From positions 1 to 40,394 of the forward strand of contig JACQWM010000061.1 of assembly GCA_016209275.1 (NCBI GenBank): DNA of 40,394 bases, written 5' to 3'. Shown piece after piece: positions 8,419 to 18,293 of this stretch (positions are counted from its first letter, which is position 1; the number at the start of each line of letters is the position of its first letter). The position numbers were made by a program, and so were the translations under genes. This DNA comes from Candidatus Omnitrophota bacterium (GTDB lineage Bacteria; Omnitrophota; Gorgyraeia; Aquiviventales; Aquiviventaceae). Under the pieces are notes generated by a model, which saw only the letters and a list, made by a program, of their open reading frames with translations, was not told the DNA's origin and did no database searches.

Positions 8419-9919
8419 TGGCAGGCAGCACACAGCACACAGCAGACAGCACACAGGGACATCCCGAGACCTCAGCGTATGAAATTCGAGAGATCGGGAC
8501 GGTGAAGTCGGTGCGGGAGCTGATCGTCCGGGTCGTAGGATTGCCCTCCTGCATGAACGGGCAGATGGTGGAGTTTGCGAATGGCGCGATCGGCATGGTG
8601 ATGGGGTTCACCGAGCACGATGTCCAGGTGCTCGTCTTCGGCGGCAAGGGGCGGATTCGCGCCGGCGATGAGGTGTACAACCGCGGCCAAGAATTCCGGC
8701 TGCCCGTCGGAGACCCGTTCATCGGGCGCATCGTCAACGCGCTGTGCGAGCCGGTCGACGGCTTAGGGCCAATTGCCGCGACCGAGCACCAGCCGGTGTT
8801 CGCCGAAGCCGCGGGGATCTTGGAGCGCCGCGGCGTGGAAGACACGCTGGAAACCGGCACGAGGATTCTCGACGCCGTGATTCCCATCGCGAAAGGGCAG
8901 CGCCAACTGCTGATCGGCGACCGCATGACGGGAAAAACCACCTTGACCATCGACGCGATCCTCAATCAAAAAGGGAAAAACGTCGTCTGCATTTATTGCT
9001 CCACCGGCAAAGCCTATTCCAATCTTCTGCGGATGGTGCGGCTGCTGCAGCACCAAGGGGCGATGGAGTACACCGTGGTGGTCAGCGGTCCGGCCTCCTC
9101 CTCGCCGGGCGAGCAATATTTGTCGCCCTACACCGCCGCGACGCTTGGCGAGCACTTCATGCGGCGCGGCCGCGACGTCCTGGTGGTCTTTGACGATCTG
9201 ACGAAGCACGCCTGGGTGTACCGGCAGCTCAGCTTGCTGATGGAGCGCGCCCCGGGCCGCGAAGCGTATCCCGGCGACATCTTCTATATCCATTCGCAGC
9301 TCATGGAGCGGGCGGCCGCCATGACGCCTGAGCTTGGCAACGGCTCCATGACGTTTCTGCCCATTTGCGACATCCTGCAGGGGGACCTGACCGGGTACAT
9401 TCCGAGCAACTTGGTGTCCATGACCGACGGGCAGATTTATTTCAACACGACGCTGTTCAACAAGGGGATCAAGCCGGCCATCGATTTCGGGTTGTCGGTG
9501 TCCCGCATCGGCAGCAAGGCGCAATGGCCGGGGATGAAGGAGCTCAGCGGGAAACTGCGCCTGGAATATGTCCAGTATCAGGAGCTGCTGCAGATGACGC
9601 AATTGCGCACGAATCTCTCCTCGGATGCGGAGGCGAAACTCAAGCGCGGCGAGGCGATCACGAACCTGCTCGTTCAAGACAAAAACCGCCCCGCGGCGAT
9701 GGAGGACCAGATCATGCAGCTCTACGCGCTGCGGAAAGGCGTCTTGGATGAGCTCTCGGCCAGCCATATCAAGCAATTCAAGCGGGAGTTCGGAGCCGCC
9801 GTGCGCCAATGGGTTCCGCAGTTCGCGCCGGAGCTTCGAACGCGCAAGACCCTGACCGCCGAGATGAAACCGCAGCTTGACGAGATGCTGCGCCGCTACC
9901 TTCAACAATTGGCCCCCTG

Positions 9920-9920
<1 letters not shown>
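8418..9920 (+). CDS. atpA: F1-type ATPase alpha subunit
   Basis: The 500-residue product is a clear alpha subunit. It has a beta-barrel N-domain (about 22-95), the P-loop GDRMTGKT at 167-174, the segment VVFDDLTKHAWVYRQ, the near-universal PGREAYPGDIFYIHS, and the arginine finger in SVSRIGS at Arg363. Length and layout are usual. The odd part is the extreme N-terminus: residues 4-13 are translated from a 7-bp tandem repeat, in the place where the delta-binding N-terminal helix normally sits. The alpha subunit holds non-catalytic nucleotide sites and supplies the arginine finger to beta. Starts and stops overlap on both sides (TGATG). Confidence 0.97.
8427..8456. repeat. 7-bp tandem micro-repeat (agcacac x4) inside atpA start
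   Basis: Four units agcacac, agcacac, agcagac, agcacac, plus ag, begin 9 bp after the atpA start codon. They are read in frame as the low-complexity peptide STQHTADSTQ. The unit length (7) is not a multiple of 3, so the codons drift through all three phases of the unit. Confidence 0.9.
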
Positions 9921-12194
<2,274 letters not shown>

Positions 12195-12201
12195 GGGACC
12201 G

Positions 12202-12690
12202 ATGGAGACGTCGAGATCGAACAAGCGGATCGGAGAAATCCTGATGGAGCGCGGGTTGGTGACGCGCCGGCAGCTGGAGCTCGCCCTTGAGCATCAGCGC
12301 ATCACCGGCCAATTCCTGGGGGCTACGCTCATCGATCTTGGGTTCATCAATTCGAAGATTCTGCTGGAAACGCTCTCGGAGCAGTTTCGTATTCCCCATG
12401 AGCCGCTCAGCGAAGGGCGCGTCGACTGGGAGGCGGTGAAAAAGTTTCCGGCATCTTTGCTGGCCTCAGGGAAATGCTTTCCCGTCCGCGCGGATGCCGC
12501 GACGGTCACGATCGCCTTGGCGAATCCGCTCGATGTGGAAGCGGTGAGCCAGGCCGAAAAGTTCGCGGGCTTGCGGCAGGTGAAACTGGTGCTGGTCTTG
12601 GAGCGCGAATTGCGAGAGGTGGTGCGAGCGTATCAGCAGCGCATCCTGCGATCGCTCTCCTCGCAACTGAAAAGCCATGGCAGCCTCTAA
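12202..12690 (+). CDS. Free-standing MshEN/GspE N-terminal domain protein (putative c-di-GMP sensor)
   Basis: This 162-residue protein consists only of a type II secretion E-protein N-terminal domain, with no ATPase domain. Two tandem motifs fit the MshEN cyclic-di-GMP-binding pattern: RIGEILMERGLV followed by LALEHQ (about residues 10-33), then LGATLIDLGFI followed by LETLSEQ (about 39-62). A small alpha/beta domain with IALANPLDVEAV and a C-terminal helix follow. MshEN domains bind c-di-GMP in MshE and some PilB/GspE ATPases. As a separate protein it could signal to the adjacent GspE or to the ATPase upstream. It overlaps gspE by 14 bp. The domain call is good; ligand binding is inferred from the motif. 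Confidence 0.82.
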   Translation: METSRSNKRIGEILMERGLVTRRQLELALEHQRITGQFLGATLIDLGFINSKILLETLSEQFRIPHEPLSEGRVDWEAVKKFPASLLASGKCFPVRADAATVTIALANPLDVEAVSQAEKFAGLRQVKLVLVLERELREVVRAYQQRILRSLSSQLKSHGSL

Positions 12691-14386
12691 ACCGACGAAA
12701 TTTGGGCAGGGCCTCGTGACGAGCGGGGTGTTGACCGCCGAGCAGCTCGAGCAAGCCATGCAGGAGCAGGCGTCGAGCCGGCGGTTCCTGGGGACGATTC
12801 TGCTGGAGCGCCGATGGCTCAGCCCGGAGCAGCTGCTGCGCGCGCTCTCCGAGCAGTACGGGATGCCGTGGACGCGCTTCGCCGATGGGAGCGTGGAGCG
12901 GCAGGCGATCGACGCCATGCCGGTGAAGGTCGCCACGCACTATAAGGTCATGCCGGTTCGGGCCGGCAACGGCAGCCTCACCGTCGCCATTGCGAATCCC
13001 CAAGACGTGCGCCTGGCCGACGAATTGCAGACGGCGCTGCAGGATCGCTTTCGCATCGAGACGGTGCTGGCGACCGAGGAGGACATCGAGCGCGCCATCA
13101 AGAAGCACTACGGCATCGGCGCTGAAACCGTCAGCCAGCTCGTGAAGGATCAGCCGGCGAGTCTCCGCCTGCAAGCCGTCGGCGAGGGGGCGGTCGAGGA
13201 TATTGAGCAGCTAGCGGATGACGCCTCGGTCGTGAAGCTCGTCAACCAGCTCATGGTCGAAGCCCATCACCGCCGCGCCACGGACATCCACCTGGAGCCG
13301 TACCGCGGCAAGGTGCGCCTGCGGTATCGCATCGATGGCGTGCTGCGCAACGTGGACGTGCCACCGGCAATTCGGCAATTGTTTCCGGCCATCCTCTCGC
13401 GCGTGAAAGTGCTCTCCAACCTGAACATCATGGAGCGGCGCCTGCCTCAGGACGGGCGCGCGAGTGTTAAAGTGGGGGAGGAGAAGCTCGATCTGCGCAT
13501 TTCGGTGCTGCCCACGCCCTCCGGCGAGAGCATCGTGGTGAGAATCCTGCCCAACACCATGCTGCTGGCGTTGAAAGATCTGGGGTTTCGCGCCGAGGAT
13601 CTCGACGGGCTGCAGCGCATCATCGCCCAGCCCCACGGGCTGCTGTTCGTCACCGGCCCGACCGGCAGCGGCAAGACCACCACCCTCTACGGCATGCTCA
13701 ATACGATCAATACCGAGCGGCGGAAGATCATCACCATCGAGGATCCGGTGGAATACGAAATGGACGGCGTGACGCAGGTGCAGATTCATCCATCGATCGG
13801 GTTGACCTTTGCGACCGGGCTGCGCAGCATGCTGCGCCACGACCCGGATGTGATGATGGTTGGGGAAGTGCGCGATTATGAGACGGCCGAGCTGGCGATT
13901 CGGATCGCGCTAACCGGCCACCTGGTCTTTTCGACGCTGCATACGAATGATTCCGCCAGCAGCGTGACCCGCTTGCTGGATATGGGGGTGGATCCGTATC
14001 TCATCGTCTCCTCGGTGTCCTGCTTCATGGCGCAGCGCCTGGTGCGGCTGCTCTGTCCCGACTGCAAGGTCGAGATCGCGCCGGAGCGCAAGGATTTCAA
14101 GCGCCGGTTTCAAGCCAAAGGCTGCGAGGCGTGCGGGCATGCCGGCTACTTCGGCCGAACGGCGATCTATGAGCTGCTGGTCATGGCCGAGCCCATCAAG
14201 CAGCTCGTGCTGCAGCGCGCCTCCTCCGATGCGATTTGGCGCAAGGCGATTGAATGCGGGATGCGCACCATGCAGCAAGACGGCTGGGAGAAAGTGTCCC
14301 AGGGCTTGACGACGCCGGAGGAAGTGACGCGTGTGACCCAAGAGCAAGAAGATGAGTTCCTCCGCGTGACCAAAGAGGAAACCTGA
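12677..14386 (+). CDS. gspE: Type II secretion/type IV pilus assembly ATPase GspE (PilB-like)
   Basis: A 569-residue GspE/PilB-family hexameric ATPase. Its N-terminal domain (about 8-160) repeats the MshEN layout of the preceding protein but with a weaker motif (KFGQGLVTSGVLT). The N2 domain (about 180-300) carries the usual RATDIHLEPY. The Walker A is GPTGSGKT (327-334), the Asp/Walker B box is DPDVMMVGEVRD, and the His box is STLHTND. The tetracysteine zinc motif is complete (CPDC about 458, CEAC about 481). It powers pseudopilus assembly by driving GspF. Length and motifs are normal, so it should be active. A second, shorter paralogue lies at 28475. Confidence 0.95.
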   Translation: MAASKPTKFGQGLVTSGVLTAEQLEQAMQEQASSRRFLGTILLERRWLSPEQLLRALSEQYGMPWTRFADGSVERQAIDAMPVKVATHYKVMPVRAGNGSLTVAIANPQDVRLADELQTALQDRFRIETVLATEEDIERAIKKHYGIGAETVSQLVKDQPASLRLQAVGEGAVEDIEQLADDASVVKLVNQLMVEAHHRRATDIHLEPYRGKVRLRYRIDGVLRNVDVPPAIRQLFPAILSRVKVLSNLNIMERRLPQDGRASVKVGEEKLDLRISVLPTPSGESIVVRILPNTMLLALKDLGFRAEDLDGLQRIIAQPHGLLFVTGPTGSGKTTTLYGMLNTINTERRKIITIEDPVEYEMDGVTQVQIHPSIGLTFATGLRSMLRHDPDVMMVGEVRDYETAELAIRIALTGHLVFSTLHTNDSASSVTRLLDMGVDPYLIVSSVSCFMAQRLVRLLCPDCKVEIAPERKDFKRRFQAKGCEACGHAGYFGRTAIYELLVMAEPIKQLVLQRASSDAIWRKAIECGMRTMQQDGWEKVSQGLTTPEEVTRVTQEQEDEFLRVTKEET

Positions 14387-14389
14387 GGG

Positions 14390-14416
14390 TGATTACAGTG
14401 AGCATCACTGTAATCA
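14390..14416. promoter_or_regulatory. Perfect 27-bp inverted repeat abutting the gspF start
   Basis: Two perfect 12-bp arms (tgattacagtga and tcactgtaatca) flank a 3-base loop (gca). The right arm ends at the base before an ATG (14417) and 9 bases before the more likely start (14426). It could be an operator or an RNA hairpin controlling gspF translation. No U-tract follows, so it is not a classical terminator. Confidence 0.6.
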
Positions 14417-14425
14417 ATGTTGAAA

Positions 14426-15649
14426 ATGCCAAAATTCCACTACACAGCGAAACGCGGACCGCAGGATGTCATTGAAGGCATCCTGGAGGCGGAGAACCGC
14501 AGCGGAGTCCTCGCCTACCTGACGCATGCCGGGTATGTGCCGGTGCGCATTCGCGAGCACGCCGATGGGCAGACGGTTTCGGTGAAGCGACCGGCGACCC
14601 CCCTCCGCCCGCGGCGAGTGCCCTCGTCCGCCTTGGCGATGATGACGCGGCAATTCGCCAGCTTGACGCGCTCCGCCGTGCCGCTGCTGCGGGCGTTGAG
14701 CATCCTTGAAGATCAGGCCAGAGTCCCGTACCTGAAACACGTCTTGCGCGCGCTGAGCGAAGAGGTGCGCCAGGGCCAAACGCTCTCCTCGGCGATGGCA
14801 AAGTTCCCCACGGTCTTCTCCCCGCTGTACGCGAACCTGGTCCGCTCCGGAGAGATCAGCGGGGCGCTGGACGCCGTGCTCGAGCGGCTGGCGGAGCAAG
14901 CCGAGCAGGAGGAAGCGATTCGGATGAAACTCCGCATGGCGTTCACCTATCCCGCGTTCGTCGGGGCGGTGGGCTGCGGCACCGTGATCTTTCTGATGAC
15001 GTTCGTCATGCCTCGGCTCTCGCGCCTGCTCATCGGCTTAGGCTCGCGGCTGCCGGCGGCGACGCGCGGGCTGCTGGCGATTTCCGAGGTGATGTCGACC
15101 TGGTGGTGTTGGGCCTCGGTGGCCGCCGCGGTGATGCTCGGCATTGTGCTCTGGCGGAACCTCGGGGAGCGCAGCCGGCTGGCGATCGATGGGCTCCTGC
15201 TGAAGGTTCCGCTCCTGGGCCCGCTGATCCAGCAAATCGACGTCGCTCGCTTCGCCCGCTCCTTTGGATTGCAGCTTGGCCATGGCATTTCGATTCTTCA
15301 GGCGATGGACGTGGCCCTCTGGGTGGTGGGCAATCGGATGATCCGCAAGGAGTTCCAGCGGCTGCCCGAAGCGCTGCGGCAGGGCACGCCGCTTTCGAGC
15401 GCCTTGAAAGAGCTGTCGGTCGGCACGGCCTTCCTTGTCAACACGGTGGCGGTCGGCGAAGAGGTCGGCAACGTGGGAGAATCGCTGACGGAAATCGCCC
15501 GCTATTACGAGCAAGACAGCGAGCGGCTGCTGCAGATGATGGCCGCGCTGGTGGAGCCGATCCTGATCGTCGGCGTGGGGCTGATCGTCGGCTTCATCGT
15601 CATGGCCGTGCTGCTGCCCATCTTTGAGATGAGCACAATTAATCCGTAA
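14426..15649 (+). CDS. gspF: Type II secretion/type IV pilus inner-membrane platform protein GspF (PilC-like)
   Basis: About 407 residues. Start 14426 gives MPKFHYTAKRG, the normal beginning of GspF/PilC; an in-frame ATG at 14417 would add three residues. Two T2SSF domains are visible, with ALAMMTRQFASLTRSAVPLL and a conserved G-I-ALD--LERLA in the first half and a matching RFARSFGLQLGHGISILQAMD in the second. Three TM helices follow the usual pattern: after the first domain (about 168-192), around 220-240, and near the C-terminus (IVGVGLIVGFIVMAVLLPIF). It is the platform on which GspE acts to polymerise pseudopilins. Confidence 0.95.
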   Translation: MPKFHYTAKRGPQDVIEGILEAENRSGVLAYLTHAGYVPVRIREHADGQTVSVKRPATPLRPRRVPSSALAMMTRQFASLTRSAVPLLRALSILEDQARVPYLKHVLRALSEEVRQGQTLSSAMAKFPTVFSPLYANLVRSGEISGALDAVLERLAEQAEQEEAIRMKLRMAFTYPAFVGAVGCGTVIFLMTFVMPRLSRLLIGLGSRLPAATRGLLAISEVMSTWWCWASVAAAVMLGIVLWRNLGERSRLAIDGLLLKVPLLGPLIQQIDVARFARSFGLQLGHGISILQAMDVALWVVGNRMIRKEFQRLPEALRQGTPLSSALKELSVGTAFLVNTVAVGEEVGNVGESLTEIARYYEQDSERLLQMMAALVEPILIVGVGLIVGFIVMAVLLPIFEMSTINP

Positions 15650-15662
15650 CCTGGAGGCGACG

Positions 15663-16100
15663 ATGGAAAAGATTAGACAAGGGTTTACGCTGATTGAGTT
15701 GATGCTCGTGGTGGTGATTATTGGAGCGTTGGCGGCGATGGTGGTGCCACGCTTAGCGGGCCGGTCCGAAGAGGCGCGCATCGGCATTGCGAAGACCGAT
15801 ATCAAGGCGAACATCGCGACCGCCCTGAAGCTGTATGAGCTCGACAACGGCCGATTCCCGACGACGGAGCAGGGTTTGCAGGCGCTGATCGCCAAGCCGA
15901 CCAGCCCGCCGGTGGCGGATAACTGGAAAGGCCCGTACATTGAGCAGGAGCCGCTGGACCCGTGGAGACGGCCGTACGTGTATCGGTATCCGGGGACGCA
16001 TCCGCCCAGGGATTATGATTTGTTTTCCGTGGGGGCCGACGGGGTCGAGGGCAAAGACGATGTCACGAATTGGGCCGTGCAGGCGGCGAGCCAAGACTAA
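15663..16100 (+). CDS. gspG: Major pseudopilin GspG
   Basis: A 145-residue pseudopilin with a short leader MEKIRQG, cleaved before FTLIELMLVVVIIGALAAMV, with the +5 glutamate present. The C-terminal half has the GspG layout, including RFPTTEQGLQALI, a DPW..PY.Y segment and D-FS-GADG, the calcium-binding loop of major pseudopilins. A ggagg ribosome-binding site lies 7 bases before the ATG. It forms the body of the periplasmic pseudopilus. It needs a prepilin peptidase, which is not encoded in this window. Confidence 0.96.
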   Translation: MEKIRQGFTLIELMLVVVIIGALAAMVVPRLAGRSEEARIGIAKTDIKANIATALKLYELDNGRFPTTEQGLQALIAKPTSPPVADNWKGPYIEQEPLDPWRRPYVYRYPGTHPPRDYDLFSVGADGVEGKDDVTNWAVQAASQD

Positions 16101-16464
16101 GGGCGTCAGCCTGATTGAAGTCCTCATCAGCGTCGCCATCCTCGCCGCCGGGATGGCGGTGATTCTGCAAGGGCTCGTCCGCAGCGCCTACACCCTCAGC
16201 GTGGCCCGCAATCGCCTGCGCGCGTACAGTTTCGCCTCGGCGAAACTCACCGAAGTGGAATTAGGCATTCACCAGCGTGCGGAGCTGCGGCCGGAGGGGA
16301 GTTTCCGAATCGGCCGCGAGACGTTCCGCTGGCAGTTGACGGTAGCCCCCGCGACTCCCACCACTCAAGAGGCCGCGCTGGCCGTGGAATGGCAGCAGGC
16401 CGGCCATCCCTACCGCATTCACACCGCGTCGATGATGCCGATCCCCGCGACCCCTGAGCCATGA
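16060..16464 (+). CDS. gspI: Minor pseudopilin, GspI-like
   Basis: The 134-residue form begins at an ATG inside the end of gspG (41-bp overlap). It gives the leader MSRIGPCRRRAKTKG, followed by VSLIEVLISVAILAAGMAV, the type IV pilin N-terminus with glutamate at +5. The first Phe is replaced by Val, as in many minor pseudopilins. The remainder, with the A-N-LRAYSFASAKL-E-E segment, resembles GspI. A longer reading from 15940 is rejected because it only adds the shadow of gspG. GspI works with GspJ and GspK as the pseudopilus tip. The stop overlaps the gspJ start (ATGA). Confidence 0.85.
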   Translation: MSRIGPCRRRAKTKGVSLIEVLISVAILAAGMAVILQGLVRSAYTLSVARNRLRAYSFASAKLTEVELGIHQRAELRPEGSFRIGRETFRWQLTVAPATPTTQEAALAVEWQQAGHPYRIHTASMMPIPATPEP

Positions 16465-17078
16465 CACCGCCACGCGCTGGCCGCGGATTTACGGTTGTGG
16501 AAATGCTCGTGGTCGTCTCGCTGATGGCCTTGGCCGGCGGGGCCATGGTCTCGGCGTTTGCCGGCGGGCTTCGGGTCTGGCAGCGGGCGAATGAATTGAG
16601 CGCAGCAGGGCAATCCGGGTTGATCGCCTTCGAGTTCATCCGGCGGGATCTGCGCAGCCTCCGCACCTTTTCGCCGGTGCCCTTCGACGGCGCCTATGAT
16701 CGGTTTTCCGCCGCGACCGTCGAGGCCGAGCGCCCATCGGCCTGGCCCTCAGGGACGCTGGGCCGCATCGGCTATTTTCTTCGCGAGCGGGATCACGTGC
16801 TCTGCCGCTCGTTTGTTCCCTATGCGCAGACGCGGACCGTCTCGCTGCGCGATCGCTGCGAGCCGGTGCTGGATCGCGTGACGCGCCTGCGCCTTCGGTA
16901 TTTCGGCAAGCACCCCGACAGCGGAGTCGAAGCGTGGAGCAGCCACTGGAGCGGGCCGTCGCCGCCGCTGGCGGTCACGGTTGAGGTGACCACGCAGGAG
17001 GGCCGGCGGCCGCCTGTCACCCAGACGCATACGGTGTTTCTTGCCCAAGGACACATCGATGAACCGACAACAGAGTGA
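16461..17078 (+). CDS. gspJ: Minor pseudopilin, GspJ-like
   Basis: A 205-residue protein with leader MTPPRAGRG followed by FTVVEMLVVVSLMALAGGA and glutamate at +5. The segment after the helix (FEFIRRDLRSLR) matches the conserved region of GspJ/PilW pseudopilins. The C-terminal domain is beta-rich and has two Cys (CRS, DRCEP) that could form a disulfide. By its place between gspI and gspK it is the J component of the tip complex. It overlaps gspK by 20 bp. Confidence 0.88.
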   Translation: MTPPRAGRGFTVVEMLVVVSLMALAGGAMVSAFAGGLRVWQRANELSAAGQSGLIAFEFIRRDLRSLRTFSPVPFDGAYDRFSAATVEAERPSAWPSGTLGRIGYFLRERDHVLCRSFVPYAQTRTVSLRDRCEPVLDRVTRLRLRYFGKHPDSGVEAWSSHWSGPSPPLAVTVEVTTQEGRRPPVTQTHTVFLAQGHIDEPTTE

Positions 17079-18120
17079 TATCGCGGATCGTGGATCGTGG
17101 ATCGTGGATCGTGGACCCCTTCACGTCCACCATCCACCATCCACCATCCACCATCCTCATGGTGGAAGCATCCTCATCTACGTGCTGTGGGTGACGTTCT
17201 TGCTGAGCCTCTTCGCCGTCAGCGTGGCGTCCCAAGCCTCCGCCGGGCTGCGGTTTTCTGACCGCATGCTCGGCCAGTTGCGCATGCGCGGGATCGCCCA
17301 GGCCGGTTTGCTGAAGGCCATCGAAGCGCTCGCCCTTGACGCATCGATGGTCGATACGCTCAGCGATCCCTGGGCGGATTCGTTTCATGATCGCACGCAG
17401 TGGGACGGGATCTTTTCGTTGATGTCATCTCCGAAGCCCGATCCGGAGCGCCGCTATGGCCTGGCCGATGAAGAGCGCCGGCTGAATCTGAACACCGCGC
17501 CGAAGGATGCGCTCGACCGGTTGATCCGCTCGGTGACGCCGCTGGCACCCGATGACGCGGACGCCCTCGCCGATGCGATCAGTGATTGGCGCGATGAGGA
17601 TGATGATGCCGAGCCGCATGGCGCGGAGCATTTTTACTATCGGGGGCTGGCCAACGCCTACGATTGCAAAAACGGGCCGTTCGAGCAGCTCGAGGAGCTT
17701 CGGCTGGTCAAGGGGGTGTCTCCGGCGATCTATCGCTGGCTTGAGCCGCATGTGACGGTCTATGGCTCGGGGGCGGTCAACGTGAATACCACCTCGCCGG
17801 TGATCTTCGCAGCGCTCGGTCTGAGCCCTCAGGGGGTGGCGGGCCTTCGAGCCTTTCGGTCGGGGGAGGATGGCCTTGAAGGCACGGGCGATGACCAAGC
17901 GTTCTCATCCGTCGATGGCATGGAAGCAGACCTCCGGGCGTATCTTCCCCAAGCGGACCTCGGCAGGCTCGCGCAGCTCATGCAAAAAAAACTCCTCACG
18001 GTCTCCTCGCGCGCGTTCCGGTTCCACCTGGAAGCTAGTGATGGCACGCCGGCCCACGCGGTGCATGCGATGGGCATCATCGATCGGGAAGGGCACGTCA
18101 AGTTGTGGACAGAACGGTAA
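17059..18120 (+). CDS. gspK: Minor pseudopilin, GspK-like
   Basis: About 353 residues from ATG 17059. After an unusually long N-terminus of about 34 residues comes GGSILIYVLWVTFLLSLFAV, the GspK-type helix without the +5 glutamate. The rest matches GspK: the DEERRLNLNTA segment, two helix-hairpin-helix-like SAM regions (ISDWRDEDDD and GVSPAIYRWL) and VNVNTTSP. The long leader is mostly translated from two 7-bp repeat arrays that together can form an imperfect hairpin, so it looks like an in-frame repeat insertion before the TM helix. GspK caps the pseudopilus. A TTG six codons upstream is possible but less likely. Confidence 0.9.
   Translation: MNRQQSDIADRGSWIVDRGPLHVHHPPSTIHHPHGGSILIYVLWVTFLLSLFAVSVASQASAGLRFSDRMLGQLRMRGIAQAGLLKAIEALALDASMVDTLSDPWADSFHDRTQWDGIFSLMSSPKPDPERRYGLADEERRLNLNTAPKDALDRLIRSVTPLAPDDADALADAISDWRDEDDDAEPHGAEHFYYRGLANAYDCKNGPFEQLEELRLVKGVSPAIYRWLEPHVTVYGSGAVNVNTTSPVIFAALGLSPQGVAGLRAFRSGEDGLEGTGDDQAFSSVDGMEADLRAYLPQADLGRLAQLMQKKLLTVSSRAFRFHLEASDGTPAHAVHAMGIIDREGHVKLWTER
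17085..17154. repeat. Paired 7-bp arrays forming an imperfect hairpin inside gspK
   Basis: Four copies of ggatcgt (17085-17112) are followed by four copies of ccaccat (17127-17154). The second array is complementary to the first at 6 of 7 positions per unit. The inner junction is a perfect gtggac/gtccac pair with an 8-base loop. The whole lies in frame in the gspK leader region. Confidence 0.9.
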
Positions 18121-18136
18121 GAACCGCGCACAATAT

Positions 18137-18281
18137 CACCAATAATGACCAATCACCAAGCTCCAATAATCAAACAAGCACCAATGACCGAATGACCAAT
18201 GACCAAACCAATATTGCGGTTTGGATATTCGGTCATTGATTCATTGGTCATTGTTTGGTTATTGGGATTTGGTCATTGGTA
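18137..18281. repeat. Large imperfect inverted repeat built from aatgacc-type words
   Basis: This AT-richer stretch fills the 173-bp gap between gspK and the gspL-like gene. Many copies of aatgacc/accaatg lie to the left and ggtcatt/cattggt to the right, giving complementary arms of about 60 bp around aatattgcggtt. It is unlike the surrounding coding sequence in composition. It has no U-tract, but could act as a transcript-stabilising hairpin or attenuator. Confidence 0.8.
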
Positions 18282-18293
18282 ATTTTCCTGACC

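Noticed and set aside
8763-9908. 381-residue minus-strand frame opposite atpA
   Set aside because: Mirror of a strongly conserved gene with Leu/Arg/His/Gln-biased translation; no family features.
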